Shown in pieces: positions 48,461 to 58,241 of a stretch of 64,000 bases of DNA. Within the stretch, counting starts at the first letter, position 1. Every line of letters starts with the position of its first letter. The translations under genes and the position numbers were made by a program. The notes under the pieces were generated by a model. The model worked only from the letters and a program-made list of their open reading frames with translations, did not search any database and was not told the origin of the DNA. Source of the stretch: Bryobacterales bacterium (GTDB taxonomy: Bacteria > Acidobacteriota > Terriglobia > Bryobacterales > UBA6623); NCBI GenBank assembly GCA_028819215.1, contig JAPPMG010000031.1, forward strand, positions 18,693 to 82,692, given 5' to 3'.

Positions 48461-48646
48461 GCAGGCAAGATCGCGGCTCGTCGCTGAAGGAAGGCAGGCT
48501 CAAGGGCCGCCGTTGCCCCCGCGGCAGGATTAGAATCTAGGTCTGGGCAGGATCGGATCCGCGTTGGCTCGGTCGGAATGGGAAGTGAGCGGGCCCCGCG
48601 CGGAATTCGCCGAACCGCACTGCACAGCTGGAATGTATGGAGGCAG

Positions 48647-49960
48647 ATGGTGGAGTTGCCGAGCAGGTATTCACGGCGCGAGTTGCTGGCCGGCGCTGGA
48701 GCGATCTCGCTCGGGTGTGCAGGTCGTTCCGCGGGCGAGCCCGAGTTTGACCTGCTTCTCAGCGGGGGACACGTGATCGACCCGAAGAATGGATTGAGCG
48801 CGCTCCGCGACATCGCAGTGCGTGGCGGGAAAGTGGCCTCTGTCGAGGACGCGATCGACACCGGCAGGGCCTTCAAGGTTGTGGATTGCCGGGGACTGTA
48901 TGTGACACCCGGCTTGGTTGACTTGCATGTGCATGTCTTCGCAGGCACGAACGAAACTCGATCGTATGCGGGAGACAACAGCCTCTATCCGGACGGATAC
49001 ACTTTCCGCTCGGGCGTGACGACCGTCGTCGATGCCGGTTGCGCGGGATGGAGGAATTTCGACGACTTCCGGGAAACGGTCATCAGCCGCTCCCGCACGC
49101 GTGTGCTCGCACTAGCCAACATCGTCGGGCACGGCATGAGGGGCGGGGACTTCGAGCAGGACCTGAGCGACATGCAGGCGGGTCCGACTGCTGACTTGGC
49201 GAAAGATCACGCCGACATCATTGTCGGCGTGAAGACGGCGCACTACGCCGGGCCGGAATGGGACCCCTTTGAGGAAGCGGTTCGTGCAGGCGAGGCTGCG
49301 GGGATCCCGGTGATGGTGGACTTCGGGTCCAACCTGGCCGAGCGGCCCATAGAGACCCTTTTGACCGAGAAGCTGCGGGGCGGTGACATCTACACCCATT
49401 GCTTTTCGGGAAACCGCAGGGAGCTGCTTGAGGACGGAACGCCCAATCCCGGACTGTTCGCCGGGCGCGATCGCGGCGTGTACTTTGACGTAGGCCACGG
49501 AGGGGGAAGCTTCAAATGGAGCGTCGCCTCCACGTGCATCGAAGCGGGATTCCTGTCCGATTCGATCTCAACGGATTTGCATATCGGCTCGATGAACGCT
49601 GGCATGCAGGACCAAGTGACCACCATGAGCAAGTTCCTGGCGCTGGGACAGTCGCTGGACGAGGTCGTCCGGCAGTCGACGTGGATTCCGGCCCGTGAGA
49701 TCAAGCGCGACGAACTCGGCCACCTTTCGCCCGGCGCGATTGCCGATATCGCGGTCCTGAAGGTGGAATCGGGGTCGTTCGGCTTCGTCGACAGCTTTGG
49801 CGCCCGTCACGACGGGACCGAGAGGCTGGTCTGCGAGATGACGTTCAAGGACGGCCTCCTGGCATGGGATCGGAACGGCCGTACGCGCCAGGACTGGCGC
49901 GAGCTACCGCTGGACTACGGGCGGCAAGGCGAGTCCCGGTGGGACGGGATTCTCCATTGA
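48647..49960 (+). CDS. exported amidohydrolase/deacetylase family metallohydrolase
   Basis: A 437-residue amidohydrolase. The N-terminus carries a twin-arginine-like sequence (YSRRELLAGAGAISLGC) with a lipobox ending at Cys24, so it is probably an exported lipoprotein. The metal site starts H94-V-H96 (VDLHVHVF); later YTHCFSG and STDLHIGS supply further ligands. The sequence resembles the dihydroorotase/D-hydantoinase-like deacetylase group. A GGAGG ribosome site seven bases before the ATG fixes the start. The substrate is an unknown amide or ester. Confidence 0.88.
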   Translation: MVELPSRYSRRELLAGAGAISLGCAGRSAGEPEFDLLLSGGHVIDPKNGLSALRDIAVRGGKVASVEDAIDTGRAFKVVDCRGLYVTPGLVDLHVHVFAGTNETRSYAGDNSLYPDGYTFRSGVTTVVDAGCAGWRNFDDFRETVISRSRTRVLALANIVGHGMRGGDFEQDLSDMQAGPTADLAKDHADIIVGVKTAHYAGPEWDPFEEAVRAGEAAGIPVMVDFGSNLAERPIETLLTEKLRGGDIYTHCFSGNRRELLEDGTPNPGLFAGRDRGVYFDVGHGGGSFKWSVASTCIEAGFLSDSISTDLHIGSMNAGMQDQVTTMSKFLALGQSLDEVVRQSTWIPAREIKRDELGHLSPGAIADIAVLKVESGSFGFVDSFGARHDGTERLVCEMTFKDGLLAWDRNGRTRQDWRELPLDYGRQGESRWDGILH

Positions 49961-50024
49961 AATCGGCTGCGGCCGGCATTCCGGGACCCCTTCGAAACGC
50001 CCTGCGACGCCATTCCTGGATCCG

Positions 50025-51347
50025 GTGAGACTTCGAAGCATCGTCGCCCGCGCCGTGCTGGTGGTGGCATGGCTCTCGGATCCCGGACTGCTCCTGCCCG
50101 ACGACTGGCCCGAGTGGCGAGGAGCGGGACGGCGCGGCGTGTGGAACGAAACCGGCATCGTGGACCGGTTTTCCGGCGAGAGACTCGCCGTGAGGTGGAG
50201 AGCCCCCATCAATTCCGGCTATGCGGGGCCTGCGGTGTCCGCCGGACGCGTCTTCGTGACGGACTTCCGGCCAAGCAAGGGCTTGGAAGGCCACGAGGGC
50301 TTGGTCGCGCTCGACCAATTGACCGGGACGCTGCTTTGGTCGCGCCGCTGGCCTGCTGACTACGCAGGCATCGAGTACGCCGCCGGGCCGCGAGCGACGC
50401 CCACTGTCGACGGTGACCGCGTGTACGCACTGGGTGCGGCCGGGAGCCTCGTCTGCGCACGGGTGCTGGACGGCCGGGTCCTGTGGGAGCGGAGCTTTCC
50501 GCGGGACTTCGGTACCGAGCTGCCGCCGTGGGGAATGGCGTCCGCGCCGCTTGTCCACGGAAATCTGCTGATAGCCGTCGTGTACGGGAGGCCCGGTGCC
50601 AAGGTCGTGGCGTTCGACAAGTATTCGGGCGAGGAAGTCTGGCGGGCACTCTCGTCAGCGAACTCGGGTCCGGGATACTCGCAACCGATCCTCTTGCGTC
50701 ACGAGGGCAGGTCAATGCTGATCGTCTGGCACGCGGGAGGCCTTGCCGCGATTGAAGCCGAGACCGGGACGGTGATCTGGGAAGAGCAGTTCCGCACTCG
50801 CATGGAGACACCGATCGCCACTCCGGTCTGGCGCAGCCCGCATCTGCTCGTTTCCGCCTTCTTCAACGGTTCCCACCTCTTCCGCGTGGGCAGCGCAAGC
50901 GCCGAACTGCTTTGGAAGGGCGGCAGCGACAGCGGCGTCGACACTGACGGCCTTCACGCCTTGATGAACTCCCCGGTGATCGCCGGCGACTATATTTACG
51001 GGATCTGCAGCTACGGCCAGCTCCGCTGCCTGCGCCTTGCGACCGGCGAGCGTGTCTGGGAGACCCAGGCCGTGACCCGCGAGAAGGCTCGGAATGCGTC
51101 GGCCTTCATGGTCCGAAACGGGGACCGCTATTTCATCAACAACGATCGCGGTGAGCTGATCATTGCTCGCCTAGCTCCGACCGGCTACTCCGAGATCAGC
51201 AGGGCGTTCCTCATTCGGCCGACATCGCCATCCGGTGGCCGCCGGGAACTCGGCGCTGTGAACTGGTCCCATCCGGCGTACGCCGGCAAGAGCGTCTTTG
51301 CGCGGAACGACGAAGAGATCGTGTGCGCGTCACTGGCTGCCGAATGA
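50025..51347 (+). CDS. secreted PQQ-like beta-propeller protein
   Basis: A 440-residue protein with a signal peptide (~1-24) and a GTG start. WPEWRGAGRRGVWNETG, LTGTLLWSRRWP, YSGEEVWRA and ATGERVWETQ are propeller blades of the PQQ-like type. It is the second such protein in the window (the other is at 12403-13725). No catalytic residues or quinone ligands can be assigned. It lies 64 bases after the amidohydrolase gene and may share its transcript. Confidence 0.82.
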   Translation: MRLRSIVARAVLVVAWLSDPGLLLPDDWPEWRGAGRRGVWNETGIVDRFSGERLAVRWRAPINSGYAGPAVSAGRVFVTDFRPSKGLEGHEGLVALDQLTGTLLWSRRWPADYAGIEYAAGPRATPTVDGDRVYALGAAGSLVCARVLDGRVLWERSFPRDFGTELPPWGMASAPLVHGNLLIAVVYGRPGAKVVAFDKYSGEEVWRALSSANSGPGYSQPILLRHEGRSMLIVWHAGGLAAIEAETGTVIWEEQFRTRMETPIATPVWRSPHLLVSAFFNGSHLFRVGSASAELLWKGGSDSGVDTDGLHALMNSPVIAGDYIYGICSYGQLRCLRLATGERVWETQAVTREKARNASAFMVRNGDRYFINNDRGELIIARLAPTGYSEISRAFLIRPTSPSGGRRELGAVNWSHPAYAGKSVFARNDEEIVCASLAAE

Positions 51348-51536
51348 GCTCGGCTGATCGGACTCCGTCCCCAACAGGCGCAGTAACTGCAGTGAACTGA
51401 ACCAGCTGGAGAGGCCCGAGACAGCCGCGGGGATCCGGTTTGAGGTGTTGATCATCGAAGAAGTCAATTCGTTGCCCTAATGCACGCCGCCGCATGGCTG
51501 GCGGGAATAGAATGGGACCGCGACAGGGGGACAGAC

Positions 51537-52388
51537 ATGACACGTCGACAAGCTCTGCTGGCAGGTGCGGGCGGCATTGCCGCCATCGCCGCGGCTCAGA
51601 GACTCGCCCGCCGGCCGGCCGAACGAATTGCAACGTTGCGCCTTAACGCACGCTCTCGGGTTGAGCTCGAAGGCGCGGTGGAGGCGGTTGAGAGCGCGGT
51701 TCATTGGAAGACGTCCGAAACGGCGATCGTGATCTGTGACATGTGGGACGACCACTACTGCGTCAGTTCGGTGTCTCGGCTCGAAGCCATGATCCCGGAA
51801 ATGAATCGCGTCGTGAGGAATGCCCGCGAACTTGGCGTGGCGATCGTCCATGCCCCCAGCGGAACGATGGACTTCTACGCCGGAACTCCCCAGCGCGAGC
51901 GCATGCAGGCCGCGCCGCACGCCGAACCACCCGTGCCGATCGCCAAGTGGTGTTACCTCGACCCGGAGTCGGAGGGCGCACTGCCAATCGATGACGAAAA
52001 TCCCTGCGACGACGAATTCCCCCGCGAGGCCAAGCGCGTTTTTCACCGTCAGCACCCCGACCTCAGCATCGCGGAAGAGGACGGCATCAGCGACGACGGA
52101 CAGGAGATCTTCAATCACTTCGCCCGGAGCGGAATCGAAAATGTGGTCCTGATGGGGGTCCACACGAACAAGTGCGTTCTGGGCCGTCCCTTCGGCATTC
52201 GCCAGCAGGTGCGGCTCGGCAAGAACGTCGTGCTGGCACGGGATCTCACGGACGCGATGTACGACCCGCGGGATCGGCCCTATGTGAGCCACGAACGGGG
52301 CACCGAACTCGTGATCGAGCACATCGAACGGTACTGGTGCCCCTCGATCGTTGGCAACGACCTCACAGTCGCTGCTGACCTCACATAG
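51537..52388 (+). CDS. Tat-exported isochorismatase-like cysteine hydrolase
   Basis: The 283-residue protein starts with a short twin-arginine leader (MTRRQALLAGAGG). The isochorismatase-like fold has a catalytic Asp (D68 in VICDMWDD) and nucleophile Cys (C213 in THTNKCVLG-type context, GVHTNKCVLGR). Relatives hydrolyse amides such as nicotinamide or N-carbamoyl compounds. An export signal on this normally cytoplasmic family is less usual. A GGGGG site precedes the ATG; TAGAAT at 51508-51513 is a likely -10 element. Confidence 0.85.
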   Translation: MTRRQALLAGAGGIAAIAAAQRLARRPAERIATLRLNARSRVELEGAVEAVESAVHWKTSETAIVICDMWDDHYCVSSVSRLEAMIPEMNRVVRNARELGVAIVHAPSGTMDFYAGTPQRERMQAAPHAEPPVPIAKWCYLDPESEGALPIDDENPCDDEFPREAKRVFHRQHPDLSIAEEDGISDDGQEIFNHFARSGIENVVLMGVHTNKCVLGRPFGIRQQVRLGKNVVLARDLTDAMYDPRDRPYVSHERGTELVIEHIERYWCPSIVGNDLTVAADLT

Positions 52389-52809
52389 CCTGCCGGGACT
52401 CGGCGTTTCGCACCGGCTGGATCCGAGCGGGATGATGGCGAATAGTCACATCTGCCCTTAACGGGGCGGGCCGCGGCGGCTCACTCTTCGGGCTTCGTCC
52501 GGCGCACCGCGACTGGACAGAAGAACGGCCCCCGAAGCTTCTCCGAGCCGGCTCCGGGCATGTCGAACCCCTCGCGCAGTTCCGCCCGACTTGGCTGCTA
52601 GTCGCCCGGCGGGAGCGTGATCTCGCGAGGCTCGGACTGCTTGTTTCGCCGACTGCGCGGGCTCCATCAGACCTCGGGCGAGCAGCGCGCCTTCCAGCGC
52701 TCCCATGCGCTGCTCGATGTAACGGAGCCACGTCACTAGGAATTCGGCTGTACCGAGGCTCACCCTGCCAGGCCCACTCCGACGCTCACAATGGCGATCA
52801 ACTCCGCGC
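52389..52809. other. intergenic region with a decayed minus-strand gene
   Basis: About 420 bases. The first part shows nothing recognisable; the right part holds the broken small coiled-coil gene described separately. Confidence 0.4.
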
Positions 52810-52813
52810 TCAC
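52640..52813 (-). pseudogene. decayed small membrane-anchor/coiled-coil protein gene
   Basis: A GTG overlapping the esterase stop (GTGA) opens a peptide SAELIAIVSVGVGLAG and then a stop codon. A frame further on reads VTWLRYIEQRMGALEGALLARG, which looks like the heptad tail of the same kind of protein. Small proteins with one hydrophobic helix followed by a coiled coil of this type are common, with unknown function. The two halves are in different frames, so the gene appears broken. Confidence 0.35.
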
Positions 52814-53736
52814 TGCCGTCTCTGCCGGAAAAGCCAGTCCCAGATCCTGGGGGTGGGGTCGCATTGCTCGCTGGCGCTGGAGGTTATCCAGCCTCTCTCC
52901 GGATTATCGCCTTCATAGACAAAGGCGTGGGTGGAGGAGCCGTGCTTGACGCCGTCCATGGCCGTCAGCTTGATGTTGCCGCCGACTTCAGCGAGTCGGT
53001 CGAAGATCTGTTGGCTGAAGGCGTACGGCACGGTCGGATCGTCGGTCCCATGGAAGGCCCAGACTGGAACGTGCTTGAACTTCGCCGGGTCCTTCCATGG
53101 AGGCAGCCCGCCGGCGCTTGGAATGGCTGCGGCAAACCGTTCTGGATCCGTCCAAATCGCGTTCCAGCTGCCATAGCCTCCCATGGAATGTCCCAACACG
53201 TAGACCCGGTCGGTGTCGATCGGGAACTCCCTTGCCATTTGATCCAGCAGTAGAAATGCCATGGTCAGGCTGCCGGTGGATAACTCGGGCATGTCAGAGA
53301 GTCGCGCCTGAATCAAGCGCTGCCACATCTTCGGAAACTGCGCGATGGTTTCGGGTGTCATCTCCGGAGGGCGCTCATTGAATGCCGCCCAGGATGACCA
53401 GGATTGCGGCGTGACCACGAAACAGGGATACGCGGCGCGCCATTCCGGATCAGCGAACCTGGCTGACCAGGGGCGAAGCGAGCTGAGATTGTCGTCCCCG
53501 ATGCCGGCTCGGCCGTGCAGGTTCAGAATCAGGGGGTAACGAACACCATCCTTGATCTCGAGCGGTTCGATCAGTCGATAGGGCATTCCGTAGAAGTCTC
53601 TGGCATCGAACGCGGCCACAGTTGCAGGCTTGAGATTCGTTCCCTTGTTGCGGCGGTTCCGCGGATCGCTGCTGGACTGAGCGAGCAGGGCCGAGGCCAG
53701 GAGGGCAAAGAGGAAGATGTGGTGGACTCTTTTCAT
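52810..53736 (-). CDS. secreted esterase of the PHB-depolymerase/feruloyl-esterase type
   Basis: A 308-residue protein with a signal peptide (1-20). The alpha/beta-hydrolase nucleophile elbow is G-H-S184-M-G-G, the acidic residue lies in HGTDDPTVPYA and the His in DGVKHGSSTHAF or nearby. YPLILNLHGRAG is the oxyanion region. Relatives include feruloyl and acetyl xylan esterases and polyhydroxyalkanoate depolymerases, so an ester attached to plant or algal polymer is plausible. It is transcribed alone on the minus strand. Confidence 0.85.
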   Translation of the reverse strand: MKRVHHIFLFALLASALLAQSSSDPRNRRNKGTNLKPATVAAFDARDFYGMPYRLIEPLEIKDGVRYPLILNLHGRAGIGDDNLSSLRPWSARFADPEWRAAYPCFVVTPQSWSSWAAFNERPPEMTPETIAQFPKMWQRLIQARLSDMPELSTGSLTMAFLLLDQMAREFPIDTDRVYVLGHSMGGYGSWNAIWTDPERFAAAIPSAGGLPPWKDPAKFKHVPVWAFHGTDDPTVPYAFSQQIFDRLAEVGGNIKLTAMDGVKHGSSTHAFVYEGDNPERGWITSSASEQCDPTPRIWDWLFRQRRQ

Positions 53737-54102
53737 GGCAATTTTGGCGAGCGTGGAGCGTTCTCCGTTTGCTCCGGGATCTCCGTCTTGGCCATCCCAA
53801 CGCGCCGATCTTAGCTGAGCACGCGGCTCCGGCGCAACGGTTTCTGCCTTCTCCGGCGCATCTGATCTTCGTCCTCCGCGGTATGGCTGCGTCCGGGAAG
53901 TTCAGAAGAAGTTGACAGAGCCTGTAGATCGCCACGACCTACGGATGGCGTCATCGATAGGATGACTAGGAACAATGAACGTCGAGCACGAGAAACCGGC
54001 TCCTCCTGTGCCCTTGGAGCAGGGGGCCTGACGACTCCGGCCACCGGCAGAAGCAAATCGAATATCGAGTAGTTTTTGAGGGCTAGGGCCGATTTGGCGC
54101 TT
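53737..54102. other. intergenic region, no gene found
   Basis: About 365 bases between the esterase start and the TIM-barrel gene stop. Both neighbours are on the minus strand. Only short unlikely frames are present; the esterase promoter should lie at the left end. Confidence 0.45.
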
Positions 54103-54990
54103 TCAGTCCCCCGGTGTTCTCGATACTAGGCCGGCAAGCCCCTCCAAGTTCTCGCGTAACGAGTCCTCTGCGTCTAGCTCGTTGCGGTGGTCCAAGATGC
54201 CGATCGGTCCTTCGTAACCGGAGGCCCGAATCAGCTCGATCATCTCGCGGTCACGAGCGCCGGAGCCTAGCGGCACGATCTTTGCGCCGCCAGGAGTCAT
54301 GCCGTTCAAGTTCACGCACAGCAGGTGCGGCGCCATCAGCGGAAACAGCACGGCCAGGCGATCGAGCTGCTCGTGGCCGTGATGAAAGTTGTAGACCAGC
54401 CCTACGTTGTCCGCCTCAGCTTTGTCCAAGACGGCCATCTGGTTTTCCGGCTCTCCGTACCAACCGCCGTGATTGTAGAGGCCGACGCGGCCATCGAGCT
54501 TGCCCGCTTCCGACGCGATCGCATCGACGGCTTGGGCGGCCAGGGTCAGCTTTTCGGATTGGGACAGTCCGTCGAACGCCTGTTCGCGCATGGCGACCCA
54601 CAAATCGCTCGAAGCTTGATTGCGGCGCAGGGTGTCAAGAGCTAGACCGACGGACCCGCCCAACGGATCGCGCGGGTCGACACCGCCGCACCACCAGGCC
54701 GACAGCTCGATGCCGCTCTCGCGCAATGCTGCGATCTCGTCGTCGAAGCTCGGGATATGCTCGTCGCGATAGTCGTAGGCGACCGCTCGCAGCCCCAGGC
54801 GTCCCAGCATCGCTGCGCGCTCGGCAGGGCCGCGTTTCGCCGCGTCGAACGGCACGATGCACCAAGCGACCAAGTTAGTCCGAGAGAAAACGCCGGCATC
54901 CGCCAGCGGATCGGGCCGGGCCAATTCCTGCTCGCCAGGACCGGAGGCGCAACCCGCAAGGACAAGAAGAGCCGCCGCAACGTATCGCAT
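54103..54990 (-). CDS. lipoprotein with xylose-isomerase-like TIM barrel
   Basis: The 295-residue protein begins with a lipoprotein leader (LVLAGCASG). GRLGLRAVAYDYRDEHIPSFDDEIAALRESGIELSAWW and GRVGLYNHGGWYGEPENQ, VGLVYNFHHGHEQ and GPIGILDHRNE follow the strand-helix pattern and metal-ligand positions of AP endonuclease family 2 / sugar isomerase barrels. Anchored, secreted members of this family are common in Planctomycetota and Acidobacteriota, with unknown substrates. The start at 54990 was chosen for the lipobox. It is 230 bases downstream of a sulfatase on the same strand. Confidence 0.82.
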   Translation of the reverse strand: MRYVAAALLVLAGCASGPGEQELARPDPLADAGVFSRTNLVAWCIVPFDAAKRGPAERAAMLGRLGLRAVAYDYRDEHIPSFDDEIAALRESGIELSAWWCGGVDPRDPLGGSVGLALDTLRRNQASSDLWVAMREQAFDGLSQSEKLTLAAQAVDAIASEAGKLDGRVGLYNHGGWYGEPENQMAVLDKAEADNVGLVYNFHHGHEQLDRLAVLFPLMAPHLLCVNLNGMTPGGAKIVPLGSGARDREMIELIRASGYEGPIGILDHRNELDAEDSLRENLEGLAGLVSRTPGD

Positions 54991-55220
54991 GCCGAGAGTA
55001 TACCGGCGATTGTTCGGCACGGTCCGCGATGAGGCTCGCTCGCGCGGGCTACTGCTCGTCGCGCCGTGGAGCGAATTCCACCGTCTCGGGATCGCAGCCC
55101 CCGAGTTCGGGCTTCTTGCTCCGGACTCCGCCGCCGGGGCCCTCGCTTGGCGGTCCAGACGATTCCGTTCAGGACGCCGCGGCGCAGGTCGTCGTTGGCC
55201 CAGTTCCTGTAGGCTTTGCT

Positions 55221-56675
55221 TCAGCGCATGCGGGCGTCGGCCGCCGGACCCGCGGTCTCGAGAACATGTTGAACGAACTCGGGATCGCCGAACGGATCCT
55301 CGGTCTCGGTCTGCCAAGCCCCCAGCGCTGCCGTCAACCGCCGCTGCTGTTCGGCCAGACCGGGATCCCCGGCGAGATTGTGGAACTGGTCCGGATCAGC
55401 CGCGAGATCATATAGCTCGTACTCGGGAGGATCCGCGAACGTATCGAACGCACGCCGTACGTCGGTCCCGGCAAACCGACCCTGCTGGGAGAGAGAGTAT
55501 GCCGGGTCGCCGTCGATGCCGCTGGAGGGCTTGGCATCCCCCGCTCGCAGATTGTGAATCAGCTGATACCGGTCGTCTCGGATCGCCCGCCGGGGATAGA
55601 AGGGCTGGGTGCCATGGTAGTGGAACTCGCCGACCAAGTACCGGCGCCAATCCACGCTCGGGTCGCCGCCGAGCAACGGCCGCAGCGAACGGCCGTGGAT
55701 ATCACCGGGGATCGGCGCTTGCGCGGCTTCGAGGATGGTCGGAACCAAGTCGACCGTGGAGACCATGGCGGAGCTGTCGCCGCGAAAGTCGAGACCGGGC
55801 CAGCGGACGATATACGGGATGCGCAGGCCAGCCTCGTAGGCCGTCGTCTTCCCCCGCGCAAAAGGCGGGCCATGATCGGAGACGAACACGACCACCGTGT
55901 CGTCGCTGCGCCCGGTTTCTCCAAGCGCCGCCAGCAGCATCCCGACACCGTCGTCTAGACGCCTGACGGCGCTCAAGTAGTCGGCCGTGCGCTGCCGCTG
56001 TTCGGGCGTGTCGATGCGCTGGAAGCTGAGCAGCGTCTTCTCGCTCGGTTCGACCGGATTCTCCGGGAAGCCGTCGACTTGCGGCGGGAAGTAGCGGCTG
56101 CCGTCCTCGCGGCGCCCGACATGCGGGTCGGTGTAGTTGACCATCAGGAAGAAGGGGCCGCCTGCCGGATCGGCGAAGAATCGGCTTGCCCGCTCAGCGA
56201 CCAAACCCACTCTGCGAGCTTCGTTGTAGTTCGTCTCGCGCATGTCGAATTCAAACGTCTGCTCGGGATTGACGTGCAGCTTGCCGATGATTCCGGTGCG
56301 GTATCCCTGGCGCTTGAGCAAGTTCGGCAGGGTACGGTCGAACATCTCGCGATGCATCTGGAAACCGCGATTCGCCAACCCGTACTGGCCCGTCGCGTGG
56401 ACATAGAGGCCGGTAAACATGGCGCTGCGCGATGGGCTGCAAGACGCCTGGGCGACGTATGCCGTCTCGAAGCGAACTCCCTCGGATGCCAGGCCGTCGA
56501 GGTGCGGCGTCTCGATTCGAGTCTCGCCATAGCAACCCAGCTGCAGTCCCAGGTCGTCGGAAGTGATTAGCAGGATGTTGAGTGGATCGGCTGAACCCGC
56601 GGTCTCCGGCGGAGTCGAGCAGCCGATCGACCACAGCGCGAGCAGGGGGCCAGCAGCGGCGAACAATAGCCTCAT
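55221..56675 (-). CDS. lipoprotein sulfatase (heparan N-sulfatase-like)
   Basis: About 484 residues, with a lipoprotein leader ending at Cys19 (WSIGC). The metal site is LNILLITSDDLGLQLGCYG, and the formylglycine motif is C79-S-P-S-R83 followed by AMFTGLYVH. FVSDHGPPFARGKTTAYEAGLRIPYIVRWPG follows. The pattern CYG...ETPHLDGLA...SCSPSRSAMFTGLY is like N-sulfoglucosamine sulfohydrolase-type enzymes, so an amino-sugar sulfate is one guess. The start at the second Met (56675) gives the leader. It likely sits on the outer face of a membrane. Confidence 0.9.
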   Translation of the reverse strand: MRLLFAAAGPLLALWSIGCSTPPETAGSADPLNILLITSDDLGLQLGCYGETRIETPHLDGLASEGVRFETAYVAQASCSPSRSAMFTGLYVHATGQYGLANRGFQMHREMFDRTLPNLLKRQGYRTGIIGKLHVNPEQTFEFDMRETNYNEARRVGLVAERASRFFADPAGGPFFLMVNYTDPHVGRREDGSRYFPPQVDGFPENPVEPSEKTLLSFQRIDTPEQRQRTADYLSAVRRLDDGVGMLLAALGETGRSDDTVVVFVSDHGPPFARGKTTAYEAGLRIPYIVRWPGLDFRGDSSAMVSTVDLVPTILEAAQAPIPGDIHGRSLRPLLGGDPSVDWRRYLVGEFHYHGTQPFYPRRAIRDDRYQLIHNLRAGDAKPSSGIDGDPAYSLSQQGRFAGTDVRRAFDTFADPPEYELYDLAADPDQFHNLAGDPGLAEQQRRLTAALGAWQTETEDPFGDPEFVQHVLETAGPAADARMR

Positions 56676-56857
56676 TTCGCCTACGAGGATAGCCAACGGC
56701 GCGGTCTAGAGCGCGACCGATTCGCACCGAGCCGGTCGGTCCATCCGCCGTGCGCGGGAGAGCCTATGTGTGCTGTCTCTGCGAACGTCGTCAAGCGTCC
56801 GGCGGGTGTGCTCTTGCAGTTGACAACAGCTCGATACCGAAACGAGCGGCCGTTGTT

Positions 56858-58144
56858 ATGATGCTGTTCGCGATGAAGCTAGCTCACGGCTGGATGCTCG
56901 TTCGAAACGGCCAACTCGTCGACGGAACCGGCGCGACGGCGATACGCGACGGCGCCGTCGTCATTCAAGATGGCAAGATCGCCTACGCCGGTCCGGAAGT
57001 GGGTGCGCCTGAAACGCCGTCCGATGCCCGAATCATCGACGCCGCCGGCGGAACGATCATGCCCGGGCTCGTCGAGGCCCACTTCCACCCGACGTACTTT
57101 AACGTGCGTGAGCTACAGGACCTCGACATCCGATATCCAGTCGAGTACGTGACGATCCGGGCGGTGAAGAACGTCCAGACGGCGCTCGAGGCCGGCTATA
57201 CGGCGGCGCGGAGCGGCGGAAGCTTGTTCAACATCGACGTTTGGCTCAAGCAGGCAATCGAAGAAGACATGGTTCCCGGCCCGCGCCTTGCGGCTTCGGG
57301 GCGGGAGATTTGCGGTGCGGGCGGAATCATGGACTGGAATCCGGAGTACCGCAAGATCGGCATGGAAGGCTTGGTGCTGATCGTCAACGGAGCCGAGGAG
57401 GCGCGTGCGGCGGTTCGCAAGCTCGTCAAGGACGGCGTCGAGTGGGTAAAGACCTACCCGACCGGTGACGCCGCCGCGCCCAACGTCAACGACCACCACA
57501 CGCTCTCGATGACATTCGAAGAGATGCACGCCGTCGTTGGCATGGCGCACAACCACGGTCTCAAAGTCACCGGGCACTGCCGCGCGCTACAAGGCGTGAA
57601 GAACGCGCTGCGGGCCGGTTACGACACCCTTGAGCACGGCACGTTTGTCGACGACGAGGCCATCGAGATGATCGTCTCGAGTGACACGCCGGTCGTCCCG
57701 GCGCTGTGGTTCGAGCAGTCTTCGGTCGACAACGGCAAGAAGTTCGAACTGTCGCAAGAAGTCATCGATGGCCACCAGGAGACTCTCGAAGCCGGCTCCG
57801 AGAGCGCCAGGCGAATCCTCAAAGCGGGCGGACGTGTGGGCCTCGGCGGCGACTTCGGATTCGCATGGACGCCGCACGGCACTTACGCCAAGGAGATTTC
57901 GTTCTTCGTGAACTGCGTCGGCTTCACCCCGCTCGAGGCGCTCAAGTGCGCTACCAAGACGGGCGCCGAGATCATGGGCCGAGGGGATGAGATCGGCACT
58001 GTCGAAGAGGGCAAGCTGGCGGATCTACTCGTCGTTGAGGGCGACGTCCTCAGCAACATCCGGTTGCTGGAGAATCGCTCGAACTTCCTAGCCGTAATTC
58101 AGGGTGGAGTCGTCAAAGCCGGCAAGCTTGCGCAACTGCGCTGA
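56858..58144 (+). CDS. amidohydrolase family protein (imidazolonepropionase-like)
   Basis: A 428-residue metal-dependent hydrolase without signal peptide. The metal site is H75-F-H77 (GLVEAHFHP), followed by Lys in VEWVKTYPTG, His in KVTGHCRAL and TLEHGTFVDD, and Asp in GLGGDFG. The N-terminal RNGQLVDGTGATAIRDGAVVIQDGKI and the C-terminal EEGKLADLLVVEGDVL form the small beta-sandwich. Relatives act on prolidase-like dipeptides or cyclic amides. The start could also be the ATG at 56873. It is divergent from the sulfatase gene. Confidence 0.9.
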   Translation: MMLFAMKLAHGWMLVRNGQLVDGTGATAIRDGAVVIQDGKIAYAGPEVGAPETPSDARIIDAAGGTIMPGLVEAHFHPTYFNVRELQDLDIRYPVEYVTIRAVKNVQTALEAGYTAARSGGSLFNIDVWLKQAIEEDMVPGPRLAASGREICGAGGIMDWNPEYRKIGMEGLVLIVNGAEEARAAVRKLVKDGVEWVKTYPTGDAAAPNVNDHHTLSMTFEEMHAVVGMAHNHGLKVTGHCRALQGVKNALRAGYDTLEHGTFVDDEAIEMIVSSDTPVVPALWFEQSSVDNGKKFELSQEVIDGHQETLEAGSESARRILKAGGRVGLGGDFGFAWTPHGTYAKEISFFVNCVGFTPLEALKCATKTGAEIMGRGDEIGTVEEGKLADLLVVEGDVLSNIRLLENRSNFLAVIQGGVVKAGKLAQLR

Positions 58145-58241
58145 CCGGAAGCACTCCAAGATGCCAGGTTGTTGACGTCGATGGCTCAATGAGCGGCCTG
58201 TAGCGTGCCGGTCAAGGCACAACCGAACACGCTTGCGCTTC

